Source: Oceanisphaera profunda (lineage in GTDB: Bacteria > Pseudomonadota > Gammaproteobacteria > Enterobacterales > Aeromonadaceae). Taken from it: a DNA stretch of 64,000 nt. How positions within the stretch are numbered: the first letter of the stretch is position 1; each line of letters opens with the position of its first letter. Below, piece by piece: positions 8,181 to 16,987 of this stretch. Both the position numbers and the translations under genes were made by a program. The stretch lies in the NCBI RefSeq assembly GCF_002157895.1, contig NZ_CP021377.1, positions 1 to 64,000 of the forward strand, read 5' to 3'. The notes beneath the pieces are model-generated. The model made no database searches and was not told the origin of the DNA. It worked only from the letters and a program-made list of their open reading frames with translations.

Positions 8181-8798
8181 ATGAGAAACCCTAAGAATCG
8201 TCACGAGTTGGTCGAAACCAAAACCACGTGGCTGATCGTACTTACCGTCATCGCCATTAGTTTCGGTGGTATGGTTGAGATTATTCCGCTGTTCTTTCAG
8301 CAGCAAACTAATGAACCGGTTGAGGGCCTGCGCCCTTATACGGCTCTGGAAATGGAAGGTCGTGACCTGTACATCCGTGATGGATGTCACGTATGCCACA
8401 GCCAAATGATCCGTCCTTTCCGTGCTGAAACTGAGCGTTATGGTCAGTATTCATTGGCGGGCGAGCAAGTTTGGGAACACCCTTTCCTGTGGGGCTCCAA
8501 GCGTACTGGTCCTGATTTAGCCCGTGTGGGTGGTCGTTACTCGGATGACTGGCATCGTGTGCACTTGATCAATCCACGTAACGTGGTACCTGAGTCAAAC
8601 ATGCCTAGTTTCCCTTGGTTAGAAACCAATATCCTAGACGGCAAAAACACCGAAGCTAAGTTGAGATTGTTCCGTGACCGCTTTGGCGTGCCATACACCG
8701 ATGCCGATATTGAAGGCGCCGAGAAGGCCGTTAAGGGTAAGTCTGAGTTAGACGCCATGGTCGCTTATCTGCAATCGTTGGGCCACGCCCTTAAATAA
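8181..8798 (+). CDS. ccoO: cbb3-type cytochrome c oxidase subunit II (mono-haem)
   Basis: A 205-residue membrane-anchored mono-haem cytochrome c of the cbb3 oxidase that passes electrons from CcoP to CcoN. One N-terminal membrane segment (about residues 16-38) is followed by the haem-binding CHVCH at 69-73; the Met ligand probably lies in ESNMPSFPW. The start follows GGAGACGAG. The length is the usual one for the family. It lies between ccoN and ccoQ with gaps of 12 bases on both sides, in one operon. Confidence 0.97.
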   Translation: MRNPKNRHELVETKTTWLIVLTVIAISFGGMVEIIPLFFQQQTNEPVEGLRPYTALEMEGRDLYIRDGCHVCHSQMIRPFRAETERYGQYSLAGEQVWEHPFLWGSKRTGPDLARVGGRYSDDWHRVHLINPRNVVPESNMPSFPWLETNILDGKNTEAKLRLFRDRFGVPYTDADIEGAEKAVKGKSELDAMVAYLQSLGHALK

Positions 8799-8810
8799 CC
8801 GGAGTCGATT

Positions 8811-9029
8811 ATGGATTTCAGTACCCTAGAAGCACTAAAACCTACTCTTATTGCTTATCAGACTTTGTTGTTATTTGTGATGTTTATTGGCCTAGTTTGG
8901 TGGGCCTATGGCAAGCAGCGTAAGACTAAGTTTGATGCGATCGGCTCCTCTATTCTTGATGATGAAGATGTGCAGAGTAGCGCCTCTCTAGGGGCTGAGC
9001 AGGATCGCGCAGGAGCTAATAAACAATGA
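8811..9029 (+). CDS. ccoQ: cbb3-type oxidase small subunit
   Basis: A 72-residue protein with one membrane helix (LIAYQTLLLFVMFIGLVWWAYG, about 13-34) and a short charged tail. It matches CcoQ, the small subunit that stabilises the cbb3 complex. Its stop overlaps the ccoP start in an ATGA, so the two are coupled. The tail is a little longer than the shortest CcoQ proteins. The assignment rests on position and topology. Confidence 0.92.
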   Translation: MDFSTLEALKPTLIAYQTLLLFVMFIGLVWWAYGKQRKTKFDAIGSSILDDEDVQSSASLGAEQDRAGANKQ

Positions 9030-10078
9030 ATACTTTTTTAAGTGTATTTGTCACCGTCATCAGCTTGGGCACCATTTTTGGTTGTCTGGGTCTGCTGATT
9101 TGGTGTACTCGCGACAAAATGGGCATGGAAGATGGCGCCCCCACGGGCCACACCTATGACGGTATTACTGAGCTGAACAACCCACTGCCAAAGTGGTGGA
9201 GCTACTTGTTCGTGTTCATGGTGGTGTTCGCTTTAGTATACCTCGCGTTATATCCAGGCTTAGGCAACTACAAAGGCCTGTTAGGCTGGACCAGTTCTAA
9301 CCAAAATGTTCGCTCACTGGCGGAATATAACGAAGCAGCAGATAAGGCTCGTACTGATAAGCTGTTCGTACAATATGACCGTGAGATGATCAAAGCCGAC
9401 GAAGTATTTGGTGCTAAATTCCGTAGCCTGATTTTTCCGACAGGTTACGTTCCTTTAGACGCCGATACGTTAGACGCAAACTTAGACACTAAAGCTAAGC
9501 AAGCCGCAATTTTGAAAGATAAGCGGGACAACTACCTGCCTATCGAACAGATTGCCAAGAACGAAGAGGTGGTGAAAGTAGGCCAGCGCTTGTTCTTGCA
9601 AAGCTGTGCTCAGTGTCATGGTTCTGGTGCTCATGGTGGCAAAGGCTTCCCTAACCTGACCGACAATGACTGGTTGTACGGTGGCAAACCGGAAAACATC
9701 CATAAAACCATCATGGATGGTCGTCAAGGTTTGATGACCCCTTGGGGTGATATGTTAGGTGAAGACGGTGTGCGTGAAGTGGCCTCTTATGTGTTGAGCT
9801 TGTCTGGCCGTAAGGTTGATGCGCTTGAAGCACAAAAAGGTCAACCTCGCTTCGCCGTGTGTGCCGCCTGTCATGGTGCAGATGGTAAAGGTAACCAAGT
9901 GATTGGTGCCCCTAACCTAACCGACGAAATTTGGTTATATGGTGGTTCACGTGCTGCTGTGGAAGATACCATTCGCCACGGTCGTCACGGTGTGATGCCA
10001 GCTTGGAAAGACATTTTAGGCGAAGACAAGATTCAATTGCTCTCCGCTTATGTGTATAGCCTAAGCCAAGATAAATAA
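9026..10078 (+). CDS. ccoP: cbb3-type cytochrome c oxidase subunit III (di-haem)
   Basis: A 350-residue di-haem cytochrome c that takes electrons from soluble cytochromes. Two N-terminal membrane segments (about residues 5-26 and 56-77) carry the long CcoP form, followed by two cytochrome domains with CAQCH at 194-198 and CAACH at 279-283. The repeated NLTD..WLYGG..I...GR.G.MP.W pattern of each domain is clear. It ends the structural operon and is followed by a strong terminator. Confidence 0.97.
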   Translation: MNTFLSVFVTVISLGTIFGCLGLLIWCTRDKMGMEDGAPTGHTYDGITELNNPLPKWWSYLFVFMVVFALVYLALYPGLGNYKGLLGWTSSNQNVRSLAEYNEAADKARTDKLFVQYDREMIKADEVFGAKFRSLIFPTGYVPLDADTLDANLDTKAKQAAILKDKRDNYLPIEQIAKNEEVVKVGQRLFLQSCAQCHGSGAHGGKGFPNLTDNDWLYGGKPENIHKTIMDGRQGLMTPWGDMLGEDGVREVASYVLSLSGRKVDALEAQKGQPRFAVCAACHGADGKGNQVIGAPNLTDEIWLYGGSRAAVEDTIRHGRHGVMPAWKDILGEDKIQLLSAYVYSLSQDK

Positions 10079-10094
10079 GCCCTCGGGCTTGATG

Positions 10095-10121
10095 AAAAAG
10101 CCCCGCTGGTCGGGGCTTTTT
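10095..10121 (+). terminator. Terminator after ccoNOQP
   Basis: Stem AAAAAGCCCCG / CGGGGCTTTTT with a short loop, 17 bases after the ccoP stop. It separates the structural genes from the assembly genes ccoHIS, which may be expressed by readthrough or from their own promoter. Confidence 0.93.
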
Positions 10122-10160
10122 GTTATATTAGCCCTTCCTTTTTTGCAGTAGGAATTCATT

Positions 10161-10646
10161 ATGCAACGCCCTTGGTACCGACAGTTTTGGCCCTGGTTTT
10201 TAATCGTGCTGCCCATGTGTGCAGTGGCCGCTAGCTTGTATACGTTTTACCTCGCCAGTTCCGGTGCCGATAGCATGGTGGTGGATGACTACTACAAAAA
10301 AGGACGCGCTTACAATAAAGATCTCACCGAATTAAAACGGGCGGCAGAGTTAAAAATATTAGCCACCCTCAGCTATCAAGATGGCGTGGTCACCATCAAA
10401 TTAGACGGTGCCCATAACCCACGTGAAGGTATTAGAGTTAACTTCACCCACCCTACCCTTGAAAAACAAGATCATAACTTGGTAATGACCACAGATGCCG
10501 CCGGTGTGTATCGTGAGCGTTTAGACTCCCCTTTAATTGACGGCGCTTGGCACTTACAAATTGAAGCGATTGATGGCAACTGGCGCATCCAAAAGCGCAT
10601 TACTTTGCCGATTGCGGACTCACTGTTAATCAACGCTGGGAGCTAA
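10161..10646 (+). CDS. ccoH: cbb3 oxidase assembly protein, FixH family
   Basis: A 161-residue protein with one N-terminal membrane helix (about residues 8-31) and a periplasmic beta-rich domain; DDYYKKGRAYN is the typical FixH/CcoH signature just after the membrane. It helps cbb3 oxidase assembly. The start follows TAGGA. It is two bases upstream of ccoI, and together with ccoS they form the maturation operon. No ccoG is present between ccoP and ccoH, where many bacteria have it. Confidence 0.92.
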   Translation: MQRPWYRQFWPWFLIVLPMCAVAASLYTFYLASSGADSMVVDDYYKKGRAYNKDLTELKRAAELKILATLSYQDGVVTIKLDGAHNPREGIRVNFTHPTLEKQDHNLVMTTDAAGVYRERLDSPLIDGAWHLQIEAIDGNWRIQKRITLPIADSLLINAGS

Positions 10647-10648
10647 TC

Positions 10649-13021
10649 ATGGACGGCTGTTTTCACTGTGGTGAAGCGGTTCCGGGTGGCAAGCGTTTTC
10701 TGTTAGACATAGACGGCATCAGTCAGCCGTTTTGCTGCCCGGGTTGCTTGGCGGTGGCCGACACCATTATCGACTGTGGCCTTGCCAGTTATTATCAGCA
10801 CAGATCTGCGCCCGCTCCCAAAGCCGATGCGGTGCCCGATGAGCTTAAGTTGCTGCAACACTATGACTTGGCTGAAATTCAGCAAGACTTTGTGCTTGAT
10901 AAAGACAACCTCAAAGAAGTACAGCTGTCGATTGCGGGCATTAGCTGTGCGGCTTGTGCTTGGCTGATTGAGCGCCATTTATCGCGTACCCCTGGCGTGG
11001 CACTGATCCAAGTTAACACCACCACAGAGCGAGCACGACTGCGCTGGGATGAAAAACTTACCACCTTAAGCCAGTTACTGAGTGCGTTTGCTAGCATTGG
11101 CTATCAAGCTCGTCCCTTTCAGCCTCATCAGCAAGAGCAAGAGTACAATAAAGAGGTTAAAGCCTACTTGCTGCGCATGGGGGTGGCCGGCATTGCCAGT
11201 ATGCAGGTAATGATGGTGGCCATCGCACTCTATGAGGATTTATTTCCCAATACCGATGCAGGGCTGGTGAGTTATTTTCGCTGGATAAGCTTGTGGCTGT
11301 GTGTGCCGGTGATGGGTTATTCGGCCCTGCCCTTTTATCGTAATGCCTGGCGCGGCTTAAAAAATCGTACCTTGAACATGGACTTGCCGGTGTCGATGGC
11401 GATGATTTTCGCTTTTTTCGCCTCTGTGTATGCCACCGTCACTGGCACTGGTGATGTGTATTACGAATGTGTCTCTATGTTCGCGTTTTTGCTGCTGACC
11501 GGGCGCTTCTTGGAGATGCGTGCTAAACGCCGTGCCTCTGAAACCACGGCTAACTTAACGCTGCTCGTGCCCATGCTGGCCCGCGTAGAAAGTGAGCTCG
11601 GCGAGCAAGAGGTGGCGGCGAAAACCCTGCAGCCGGAGCAAATAGTGTTAGTGGCACCGGGCAGTCAAATACCCGCGGATGCTCAAATTCTTGAGGGCAG
11701 TACCAGCATCGATGAGTCTATGCTGACCGGTGAGCACTTACCGGTATTGCGTAATATCGGCGATACGGTGTTTGCCGGCACCACCAATATAGAATCGCCG
11801 CTGCGCCTTAAGGTCTTGCGTAATTTGGCCGATGCGCGGGTTTCAGAAATTTTGCGTGCTCAAGATGATGCCTTAGCCGAAAAGCCCAAGGTGGCGATAT
11901 TAGCGGATCAGCTGTCGCGCTATTTTGTGGCGGCGCTGTTAGTGGTCACGTTGGGGACTTATTTAGTGTGGTTACAACTGGACTCAGCCAAGGCGTTTTG
12001 GGTGATGCTCTCGGTACTGGTCGCCACCTGCCCCTGCGCGCTTTCGTTAGCCACCCCTACCGCATTAACGGTGGCCACCTCGCGTTTAAGTCGTTCTGGA
12101 GTATTGGTACGCCGCGCCCATGTGTTGGACACATTACCTAAAGTCACACGCATGGTGTTTGATAAAACCGGCACCTTAACCCGCGGTGAAATAGCGCTGA
12201 GCAAAACCCTCGTTTACCACAGCACGCTCAGTGAAGCTGATGTGTTAGCCATTGCCGCTGCGCTGGAAGCTCAGTCTGAACACCCTATCGCGCGCGCCTT
12301 TAGCAAACATCGCAATATGGACGTGGTGGTGACCAGCCGAGAAAATCAAGTGGGTCGTGGTGTTACTGGTGAGATTGCCGGCACCTGTTGGCGCTTAGGC
12401 AGTGGCGCTTGGTTGGCGCCTGAACAGACCACCACAGATTTAAGTGTGTATCTGGCCAACGACGATGGCGTAGTGGCGCGCTTTAGCTTGTCGGATCCGC
12501 TGCGCGATGAAGCGCACGCGCTGATCCAAACCTGTCGCGAGCGAGGCATAAAAACCACTATTCTCACCGGCGACAGCTCAGGCCAAGCAGAAGTGGTGGC
12601 GCAGACATTAGGGGTCGACAAATTGGTCAAGCACGCCAGCCCAGATGATAAATTAGCCTATTTGCGAGAGTGCGATGCCGCTGGCGAAGTCTGTTTAATG
12701 GTGGGTGATGGTATTAATGACGCCCCAGTATTGGCCGGCGCCCATGTGTCATTCGCCATGGCGGGCGGCACCGATATCGCGAAAAGCAGTGCCGATGCCA
12801 TTATGCTGGCGGACGATTTGCGCCATATTTTAACGGCGCGCCACGTGTCAGCCCGCTGCAGAGCCGTGATTAAACAAAACTTTAGTTGGGCGCTCGGTTA
12901 TAACGTCATCATATTGCCGTTAGCCGCCACCGGTCATGTGTCCCCTTGGTTTGCTATGGTGGGCATGTCGGTTAGTTCGTTAATTGTAATGACCAACTCT
13001 TTGAGGCTTTCTCGCTTATGA
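10649..13021 (+). CDS. ccoI: Copper-transporting P1B-type ATPase for cbb3 oxidase
   Basis: A 790-residue heavy-metal P-type ATPase that supplies copper for CcoN. In order it shows an N-terminal Cys-rich region (CFHC, FCCPGC within residues 4-33), a heavy-metal domain with GISCAAC (98-103), membrane helices, the TGE phosphatase motif, the CPC metal site (ATCPCAL), the phosphorylation site DKTGTLT and the hinge GDGINDAP. This Cys-rich extension is typical of CcoI/FixI and distinguishes it from CopA. It ends in an ATGA overlap with ccoS. Confidence 0.96.
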   Translation: MDGCFHCGEAVPGGKRFLLDIDGISQPFCCPGCLAVADTIIDCGLASYYQHRSAPAPKADAVPDELKLLQHYDLAEIQQDFVLDKDNLKEVQLSIAGISCAACAWLIERHLSRTPGVALIQVNTTTERARLRWDEKLTTLSQLLSAFASIGYQARPFQPHQQEQEYNKEVKAYLLRMGVAGIASMQVMMVAIALYEDLFPNTDAGLVSYFRWISLWLCVPVMGYSALPFYRNAWRGLKNRTLNMDLPVSMAMIFAFFASVYATVTGTGDVYYECVSMFAFLLLTGRFLEMRAKRRASETTANLTLLVPMLARVESELGEQEVAAKTLQPEQIVLVAPGSQIPADAQILEGSTSIDESMLTGEHLPVLRNIGDTVFAGTTNIESPLRLKVLRNLADARVSEILRAQDDALAEKPKVAILADQLSRYFVAALLVVTLGTYLVWLQLDSAKAFWVMLSVLVATCPCALSLATPTALTVATSRLSRSGVLVRRAHVLDTLPKVTRMVFDKTGTLTRGEIALSKTLVYHSTLSEADVLAIAAALEAQSEHPIARAFSKHRNMDVVVTSRENQVGRGVTGEIAGTCWRLGSGAWLAPEQTTTDLSVYLANDDGVVARFSLSDPLRDEAHALIQTCRERGIKTTILTGDSSGQAEVVAQTLGVDKLVKHASPDDKLAYLRECDAAGEVCLMVGDGINDAPVLAGAHVSFAMAGGTDIAKSSADAIMLADDLRHILTARHVSARCRAVIKQNFSWALGYNVIILPLAATGHVSPWFAMVGMSVSSLIVMTNSLRLSRL

Positions 13022-13251
13022 CAGATGACATAGATGTATGGTATTTCATGATACCGGTGGCCATGGTGTTCGTGGGCATTGCTATCGCCCTGTTCTTTTG
13101 GTCGGTGAAAAACGATCAGTTTGAAGATCTCGACCGCCACGGCAGTAATATTTTATTTGATGATGACGAAAAAGCGCACAGCCAAGCGCAAACTAAGCAA
13201 ACAGCTTCTGCGCTAGAGAAAACAAAGGAGCAAGATGAGCACTCAGCTTGA
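13018..13251 (+). CDS. ccoS: cbb3 oxidase assembly protein
   Basis: A 77-residue protein with one membrane helix (WYFMIPVAMVFVGIAIALFFW, about 8-28) followed by KNDQFEDLDRHGSNILFDDD, the hallmark of CcoS. CcoS is needed for incorporation of cofactors into the cbb3 oxidase. The gene overlaps ccoI by 4 bases and the next gene by 17, so all are translationally coupled. Confidence 0.95.
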   Translation: MTDDIDVWYFMIPVAMVFVGIAIALFFWSVKNDQFEDLDRHGSNILFDDDEKAHSQAQTKQTASALEKTKEQDEHSA

Positions 13252-13918
13252 TGCTTGGGCGGCGCTGCTAATCGGCTTTTTGGGCGCCGGTCATTGCATT
13301 GCTATGTGTGGCGGCGTGGCAGCAGCGTTTTCGATGGCCATTCCCAAAACGCACCGCCGTTGGCAGTGGGCCTATTTACTCAGCTATAATGCTGGCCGAA
13401 TTTTAAGCTACAGCTTAGCCGGTGCGCTGGTAGGCGGCGTGTTTGCCAGCATTGCTGATGTGAGCATGGGCAAACAAGCGCTAACCGTATTGCGCCTGTT
13501 AACCGGTGTGATGATGATTTTGTTAGGTTTGTACCTGGCCCGCTGGTGGTTTTTCTTATTGCACCTAGAAAAGTTAGGTAACGGCTTATGGCGACACCTT
13601 AAACCGTTAGCGGCGCGTTTTATTCCGTTTAAAAGCCCGCTAGCCGCCTTTCCCTTTGGCATGATTTGGGGCTGGTTACCGTGCGGCCTAGTGTATTCGG
13701 CGCTGACTTGGAGCGCGGTGTCGGGTGGCGCGTTAGAAGGCGCACGGGTGATGGCCTTATTTGGCTTAGGCACTCTGCCCACATTATTGGCATTAGGGGG
13801 CCTTGCCGGCCAATTACGCCATTGGCTTAATCACCCGCGTTTTCGCAAATTTTCTGGCATGTTATTGATTCTTTATGGTTTGTTTACGCTTTATCAAGCG
13901 GCAAGCTTAATTTACTAA
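13235..13918 (+). CDS. Sulfite exporter TauE/SafE-type membrane protein of the cco cluster
   Basis: A 227-residue protein with about six membrane helices. It contains [19 protein letters not shown] (residues 13-31) and [16 protein letters not shown], the paired Cys-containing motifs of the TauE/SafE-like family usually found next to ccoS. The real substrate is unknown; a role in copper or redox handling during oxidase assembly is often guessed from context. The start lies inside the end of ccoS. It is the last gene before fnr. Confidence 0.85.
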   Translation: MSTQLDAWAALLIGFLGAGHCIAMCGGVAAAFSMAIPKTHRRWQWAYLLSYNAGRILSYSLAGALVGGVFASIADVSMGKQALTVLRLLTGVMMILLGLYLARWWFFLLHLEKLGNGLWRHLKPLAARFIPFKSPLAAFPFGMIWGWLPCGLVYSALTWSAVSGGALEGARVMALFGLGTLPTLLALGGLAGQLRHWLNHPRFRKFSGMLLILYGLFTLYQAASLIY

Positions 13919-13941
13919 TCTATTAAGCCCCCTTTTTTGGT

Positions 13942-13950
13942 GCTATGATT
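13942..13950 (+). promoter_or_regulatory. Extended -10 promoter element of fnr
   Basis: TGCTATGAT gives a TATGAT box at 13945-13950 (one mismatch to TATAAT) preceded by a TG about one base before it. Transcription would begin near 13957, which would leave a leader of about 22 nt for the ATG at 13980 and none for the alternative TTG at 13956. The -35 region is weak. Confidence 0.45.
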
Positions 13951-13979
13951 ATGCATTGATACCACAAAAGTATTGGGCT

Positions 13980-14735
13980 ATGGCAAATCAAATAAAGACC
14001 ACAAAAACTACCACTAGCTGTGCTATTCGCTGCCAAGACTGCAGTATTAGCCCTTTGTGTATCCCGCTCGGCCTTAATTCAGATGAACTTGATGAGCTAG
14101 ATAACATTATCGAGCGCAAAAAGCCGATTCAAAAAGGCCAAGAATTATTTAAAGCCGGTGAAGAGCTGAAATCGCTTTATGCGATTCGCGCCGGTACTAT
14201 CAAGTCTTATACCATTACCGAACAAGGCGATGAGCAAATTACCGCTTTTCATTTGGCCGGTGACTTGATTGGCTTTGATGCTATTAATACCGGTAGTCAC
14301 CCTTCTTTTGCTCAAGCATTAGAAACGGCTATGGTCTGTGAAATTCCATTCGAAGTGCTTGATGACTTATCCGGTAAAATGCCGCGTTTACGTCAGCAAA
14401 TTATGCGCTTAATGAGTAATGAAATTAATGGCGATCAGCAGATGATTTTATTGCTGTCGAAAAAGACTGCCGAAGAACGATTGGCCTCTTTCTTACATGG
14501 GCTGTCGACCCGTTTTTCTGAGCGCGGTTTTTCGGCAAAAGAATTTCGTCTCACCATGACCCGCGGCGATATCGGCAATTATTTAGGATTAACGGTAGAA
14601 ACCGTGAGCCGCTTATTAGGCCGTTTCCAAAAAAACAGTTTAATTGAAGTCGACGGTAAATATATTCGTATCTTGGACTTGGTTGAGTTAGCCACCTTGG
14701 CGGGGGCGCCCTCTTCTAAACCTGCTTTGGCTTAA
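13980..14735 (+). CDS. fnr: Anaerobic transcription regulator FNR (EtrA-type)
   Basis: A 251-residue CRP/FNR-family regulator whose [4Fe-4S] cluster senses oxygen. From the ATG at 13980 the cluster ligands are Cys 18, 21 and 27 (with an extra Cys 14) and Cys 120. The DNA-recognition helix has E207, S210 and R211 in [12 protein letters not shown], the residues that read TTGAT half-sites. A TTG at 13956 would add MIPQKYWA, curiously like the E. coli FNR start MIPEK, but the predicted transcription start falls there, so the ATG is preferred. It sits after the cco genes, and the FNR box before ccoN is a likely target. Confidence 0.96.
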   Translation: MANQIKTTKTTTSCAIRCQDCSISPLCIPLGLNSDELDELDNIIERKKPIQKGQELFKAGEELKSLYAIRAGTIKSYTITEQGDEQITAFHLAGDLIGFDAINTGSHPSFAQALETAMVCEIPFEVLDDLSGKMPRLRQQIMRLMSNEINGDQQMILLLSKKTAEERLASFLHGLSTRFSERGFSAKEFRLTMTRGDIGNYLGLTVETVSRLLGRFQKNSLIEVDGKYIRILDLVELATLAGAPSSKPALA

Positions 14736-14786
14736 GCTCAACACGCATCAGCACGCAAATTCCGCATTCATAAAAAGGGGCATTGT

Positions 14787-15698
14787 ATGATTAAATATCA
14801 ACATATTTTAGTGGTAATGGACCCGGCAGCAGATACCCATCCGGCGTTACACCGCGCCGTATCGGTGGCAGCCTTGCAAGAGCAAGCGGCCATTACCCTG
14901 TTTATGCCCATTTATGACTTTTCTTATGAAATGACCTCCATGCTGTCGAGCACTGAGCGAGACGAGATGCGTGCCGGTGTGCTGCAAGGCCGAGAAGAAT
15001 GGCTAAAAGAGATACTGCTGCCTTATCAAAACAGCAGCATTAATTTTACCATCAAAGTGGTGTGGCACAGTCGCCCGTTTGAAGCCATTATTCTGCAAGT
15101 GCAAGAGGGCCAGCATGATTTAGTCATCAAAAGCAGCCATAAGCACAATGTTATTCAAACCTTTATCTTTACCCCCACCGACTGGCATCTATTACGCAAG
15201 TGCCCTTGCCCGGTGCTGTTAGTGAAAGAACGAGATTGGCCGATGGGTGGCAACGTACTGGCGGCAGTAAACTGCGCGGCGGATGATCACGACCAAGTGG
15301 CGCTGAATAACAAAGTCATCGCCGAAAGTAAGGAAGTGGCCCGCTTGTTAACCGCCGAGTTACACCTGATTAATGCCTACCCCATTACCCCAGTGAACAT
15401 GGCGCTCGAGTTACCCGACTTCGACCCGAATGCGTATAACGCCGCGGTAAAACGCCATCATGAAAAAGCCATGCTGGTCTACGCTGAGCGTTTTAATTTA
15501 GACCACAGTGTATTACACCTTGAAGAAGGCTTGGCCGAAGAAGTGATCCCCCATTGTGCCACCCTTATCGATGCCAGCTTGGTTATCTTAGGCACAGTCG
15601 GTCGTACCGGCTTATCTGCCGCCCTACTCGGCAACACGGCCGAGCAAGTTATTGATAAGCTCAGCTGTGATATTTTGGTATTGCGCCCAGACGCCTAG
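14787..15698 (+). CDS. uspE: Universal stress protein E
   Basis: A 303-residue tandem universal-stress protein with two Usp domains of about 150 residues each. The N-terminal one begins KYQHILVVMDPAAD and the C-terminal one ends GTVGRTGLSAALLGNTAEQVI, containing the G-x-x-G-x9-G(S/N) nucleotide-type motif. Tandem UspE is commonly encoded beside fnr in gammaproteobacteria, as here (50 bases downstream). It is cytoplasmic and linked to stress survival and cell aggregation in E. coli. Start after AAAAAGGGG. Confidence 0.93.
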   Translation: MIKYQHILVVMDPAADTHPALHRAVSVAALQEQAAITLFMPIYDFSYEMTSMLSSTERDEMRAGVLQGREEWLKEILLPYQNSSINFTIKVVWHSRPFEAIILQVQEGQHDLVIKSSHKHNVIQTFIFTPTDWHLLRKCPCPVLLVKERDWPMGGNVLAAVNCAADDHDQVALNNKVIAESKEVARLLTAELHLINAYPITPVNMALELPDFDPNAYNAAVKRHHEKAMLVYAERFNLDHSVLHLEEGLAEEVIPHCATLIDASLVILGTVGRTGLSAALLGNTAEQVIDKLSCDILVLRPDA

Positions 15699-15730
15699 CT
15701 TTTATCAGCAAATCGCTAAATGTTGTTGAT

Positions 15731-15774
15731 TGGCGGCTTGCTTGTCTTGCCCTCAAGCCGCCAGTCACTATAAT
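15731..15774 (+). promoter_or_regulatory. Hairpin and promoter upstream of ttcA
   Basis: TGGCGGCTTG (15731-15740) and CAAGCCGCCA (15754-15763) form a 10-bp stem. TTGCCC (15747-15752) and TATAAT (15769-15774), 16 bases apart, make a plausible promoter with a start near 15781, about 20 bases before the ATG at 15802. The hairpin overlaps the promoter spacer; it lacks a T-run directly after it, so it is not a classical terminator. Confidence 0.5.
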
Positions 15775-15801
15775 AACCTCAGTTTTTTTGTTGGGGTTAT
15801 T

Positions 15802-16805
15802 ATGTCTACGTCTGCCTTCACTGGTTCTGCTTTTACTGAGTCTGCTGTTACTACGTCAGTCTTCAGTACGCCTGCTGCTACTGCCCCGAATTAAGCTCGG
15901 ACGCCAGTGAGTCAGCCGCCTTCGCTAAGTTACAGAAACGACTGCGCCGAAATTTAGGCCAAGCCATCAGTGATTTCAATATGATAGAAGATGGCGATCG
16001 CATTATGGTGTGCCTATCTGGCGGCAAAGACAGCTACGCCATGCTGGATTTGCTGTTAAACCTTAAAGTGCATGCGCCGATCCAGTTCGATATTATCGCT
16101 GTTAACTTGGATCAAAAGCAGCCCGGTTTCCCAGAGCATGTGTTGCCTACTTACTTAACCGAGCTTGGCGTTGAATATAAGATTGTTGAAGAAGACACTT
16201 ATTCCATCGTAATGGATAAAGTCCAACCGGGCAAAACTACCTGCTCTTTATGCTCACGCCTGCGCCGCGGTATTTTATATCGCACCGCCACTGAGCTGGG
16301 TGCCACTAAAATTGCGCTCGGTCATCACAGAGATGACATTCTTGAAACCCTGATGCTGAACATGTTTTACGGGGGCACCATGAAGTCGATGCCGCCTAAG
16401 CTGGTGAGTGATAACGGTCAGCACGTGGTGATCCGCCCTTTGGCCTACTGCAAAGAAAAAGACATTATTGCCTTTGCCAAGGCCAAAGAATTTCCGATTA
16501 TCCCCTGCAACTTATGTGGCTCTCAAGAAAACCTACAGCGCCAAAATATTAAGGCCATGCTGGAAGATTGGGATCAGCGTTTCCCGGGGCGCATTGCCAG
16601 CATGTTTCGCTCGTTACAAAATGTGGTGCCCTCGCACCTGCTCGACCATCAGCAGTTTGATTTTAAAAATATCAACAGCGAGTCTGGAGTGATCGACGGC
16701 GGCGACATCGGCTTTGATAAACCAGAAGTGCCAAACAGTTTTATGGATGATGAGACAAGCGCACCGGAATTGGGTGAGCGTCTGAGTATCATCGAAGTGA
16801 AGTGA
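15802..16805 (+). pseudogene. ttcA: tRNA 2-thiocytidine synthetase with an apparent N-terminal frameshift
   Basis: TtcA thiolates cytidine 32 of tRNAs; it is an ATP pyrophosphatase with a [4Fe-4S] cluster. The PP-loop SGGKDS, the Cys motifs [10 protein letters not shown] and CNLCGSQ, and EVLP/GHHRDD blocks are intact. The natural start is probably ATG 15802 (GGGG at good spacing, promoter just upstream), but that frame stops at TAA 15890-15892 after 30 residues. The homologous frame ([19 protein letters not shown]. coli-like) is open only from 15840 and has no ATG, GTG or TTG before ATG 15981. One added C in CCCC at 15885-15888 joins both frames. If the base is truly missing, translation from 15981 (274 residues, no clear ribosome-binding site) would lose the N-terminal helix. 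Typed as pseudogene for the frameshift; a sequence error is likelier. Confidence 0.85.
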
Positions 16806-16877
16806 TAGCGCCGAGCTTAAAGAATATTGTTTACCGAGCTTGCCCTAGTATCTCGTACTAAGCACTCAAAGCTAAAG

Positions 16878-16907
16878 CCAGATCCTGACTTTCGTCAGGA
16901 TGACGGC
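16878..16907. repeat. Dispersed 30-bp hairpin repeat, copy 2
   Basis: CCAGATCCTGACTTTCGTCA followed by GGATGACGGC matches the block at 3901-3930 in 27 of 30 positions. TCCTGAC and GTCAGGA form the stem. It sits just before the ttcA terminator. Confidence 0.6.
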
Positions 16908-16908
16908 A

Positions 16909-16944
16909 AAAAAATACCAAGCCCTCACAGGCTTGGTATTTTTT
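16909..16944. terminator. Bidirectional terminator between ttcA and the 16988-17602 gene
   Basis: A long perfect stem AAAAAATACCAAGCC / GGCTTGGTATTTTTT with a six-base loop lies between convergent genes. The A and T tracts allow it to work on both strands. Confidence 0.93.
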
Positions 16945-16987
16945 ATGTTTGCTTGGCGCTGCATTTTTCTGCCTCACGCCTTACACA

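Noticed and set aside
10079-10160. Missing ccoG between ccoP and ccoH
   Set aside because: There is only a terminator and 80 bases; absence of ccoG from this position is common in related bacteria and the gene may be elsewhere.
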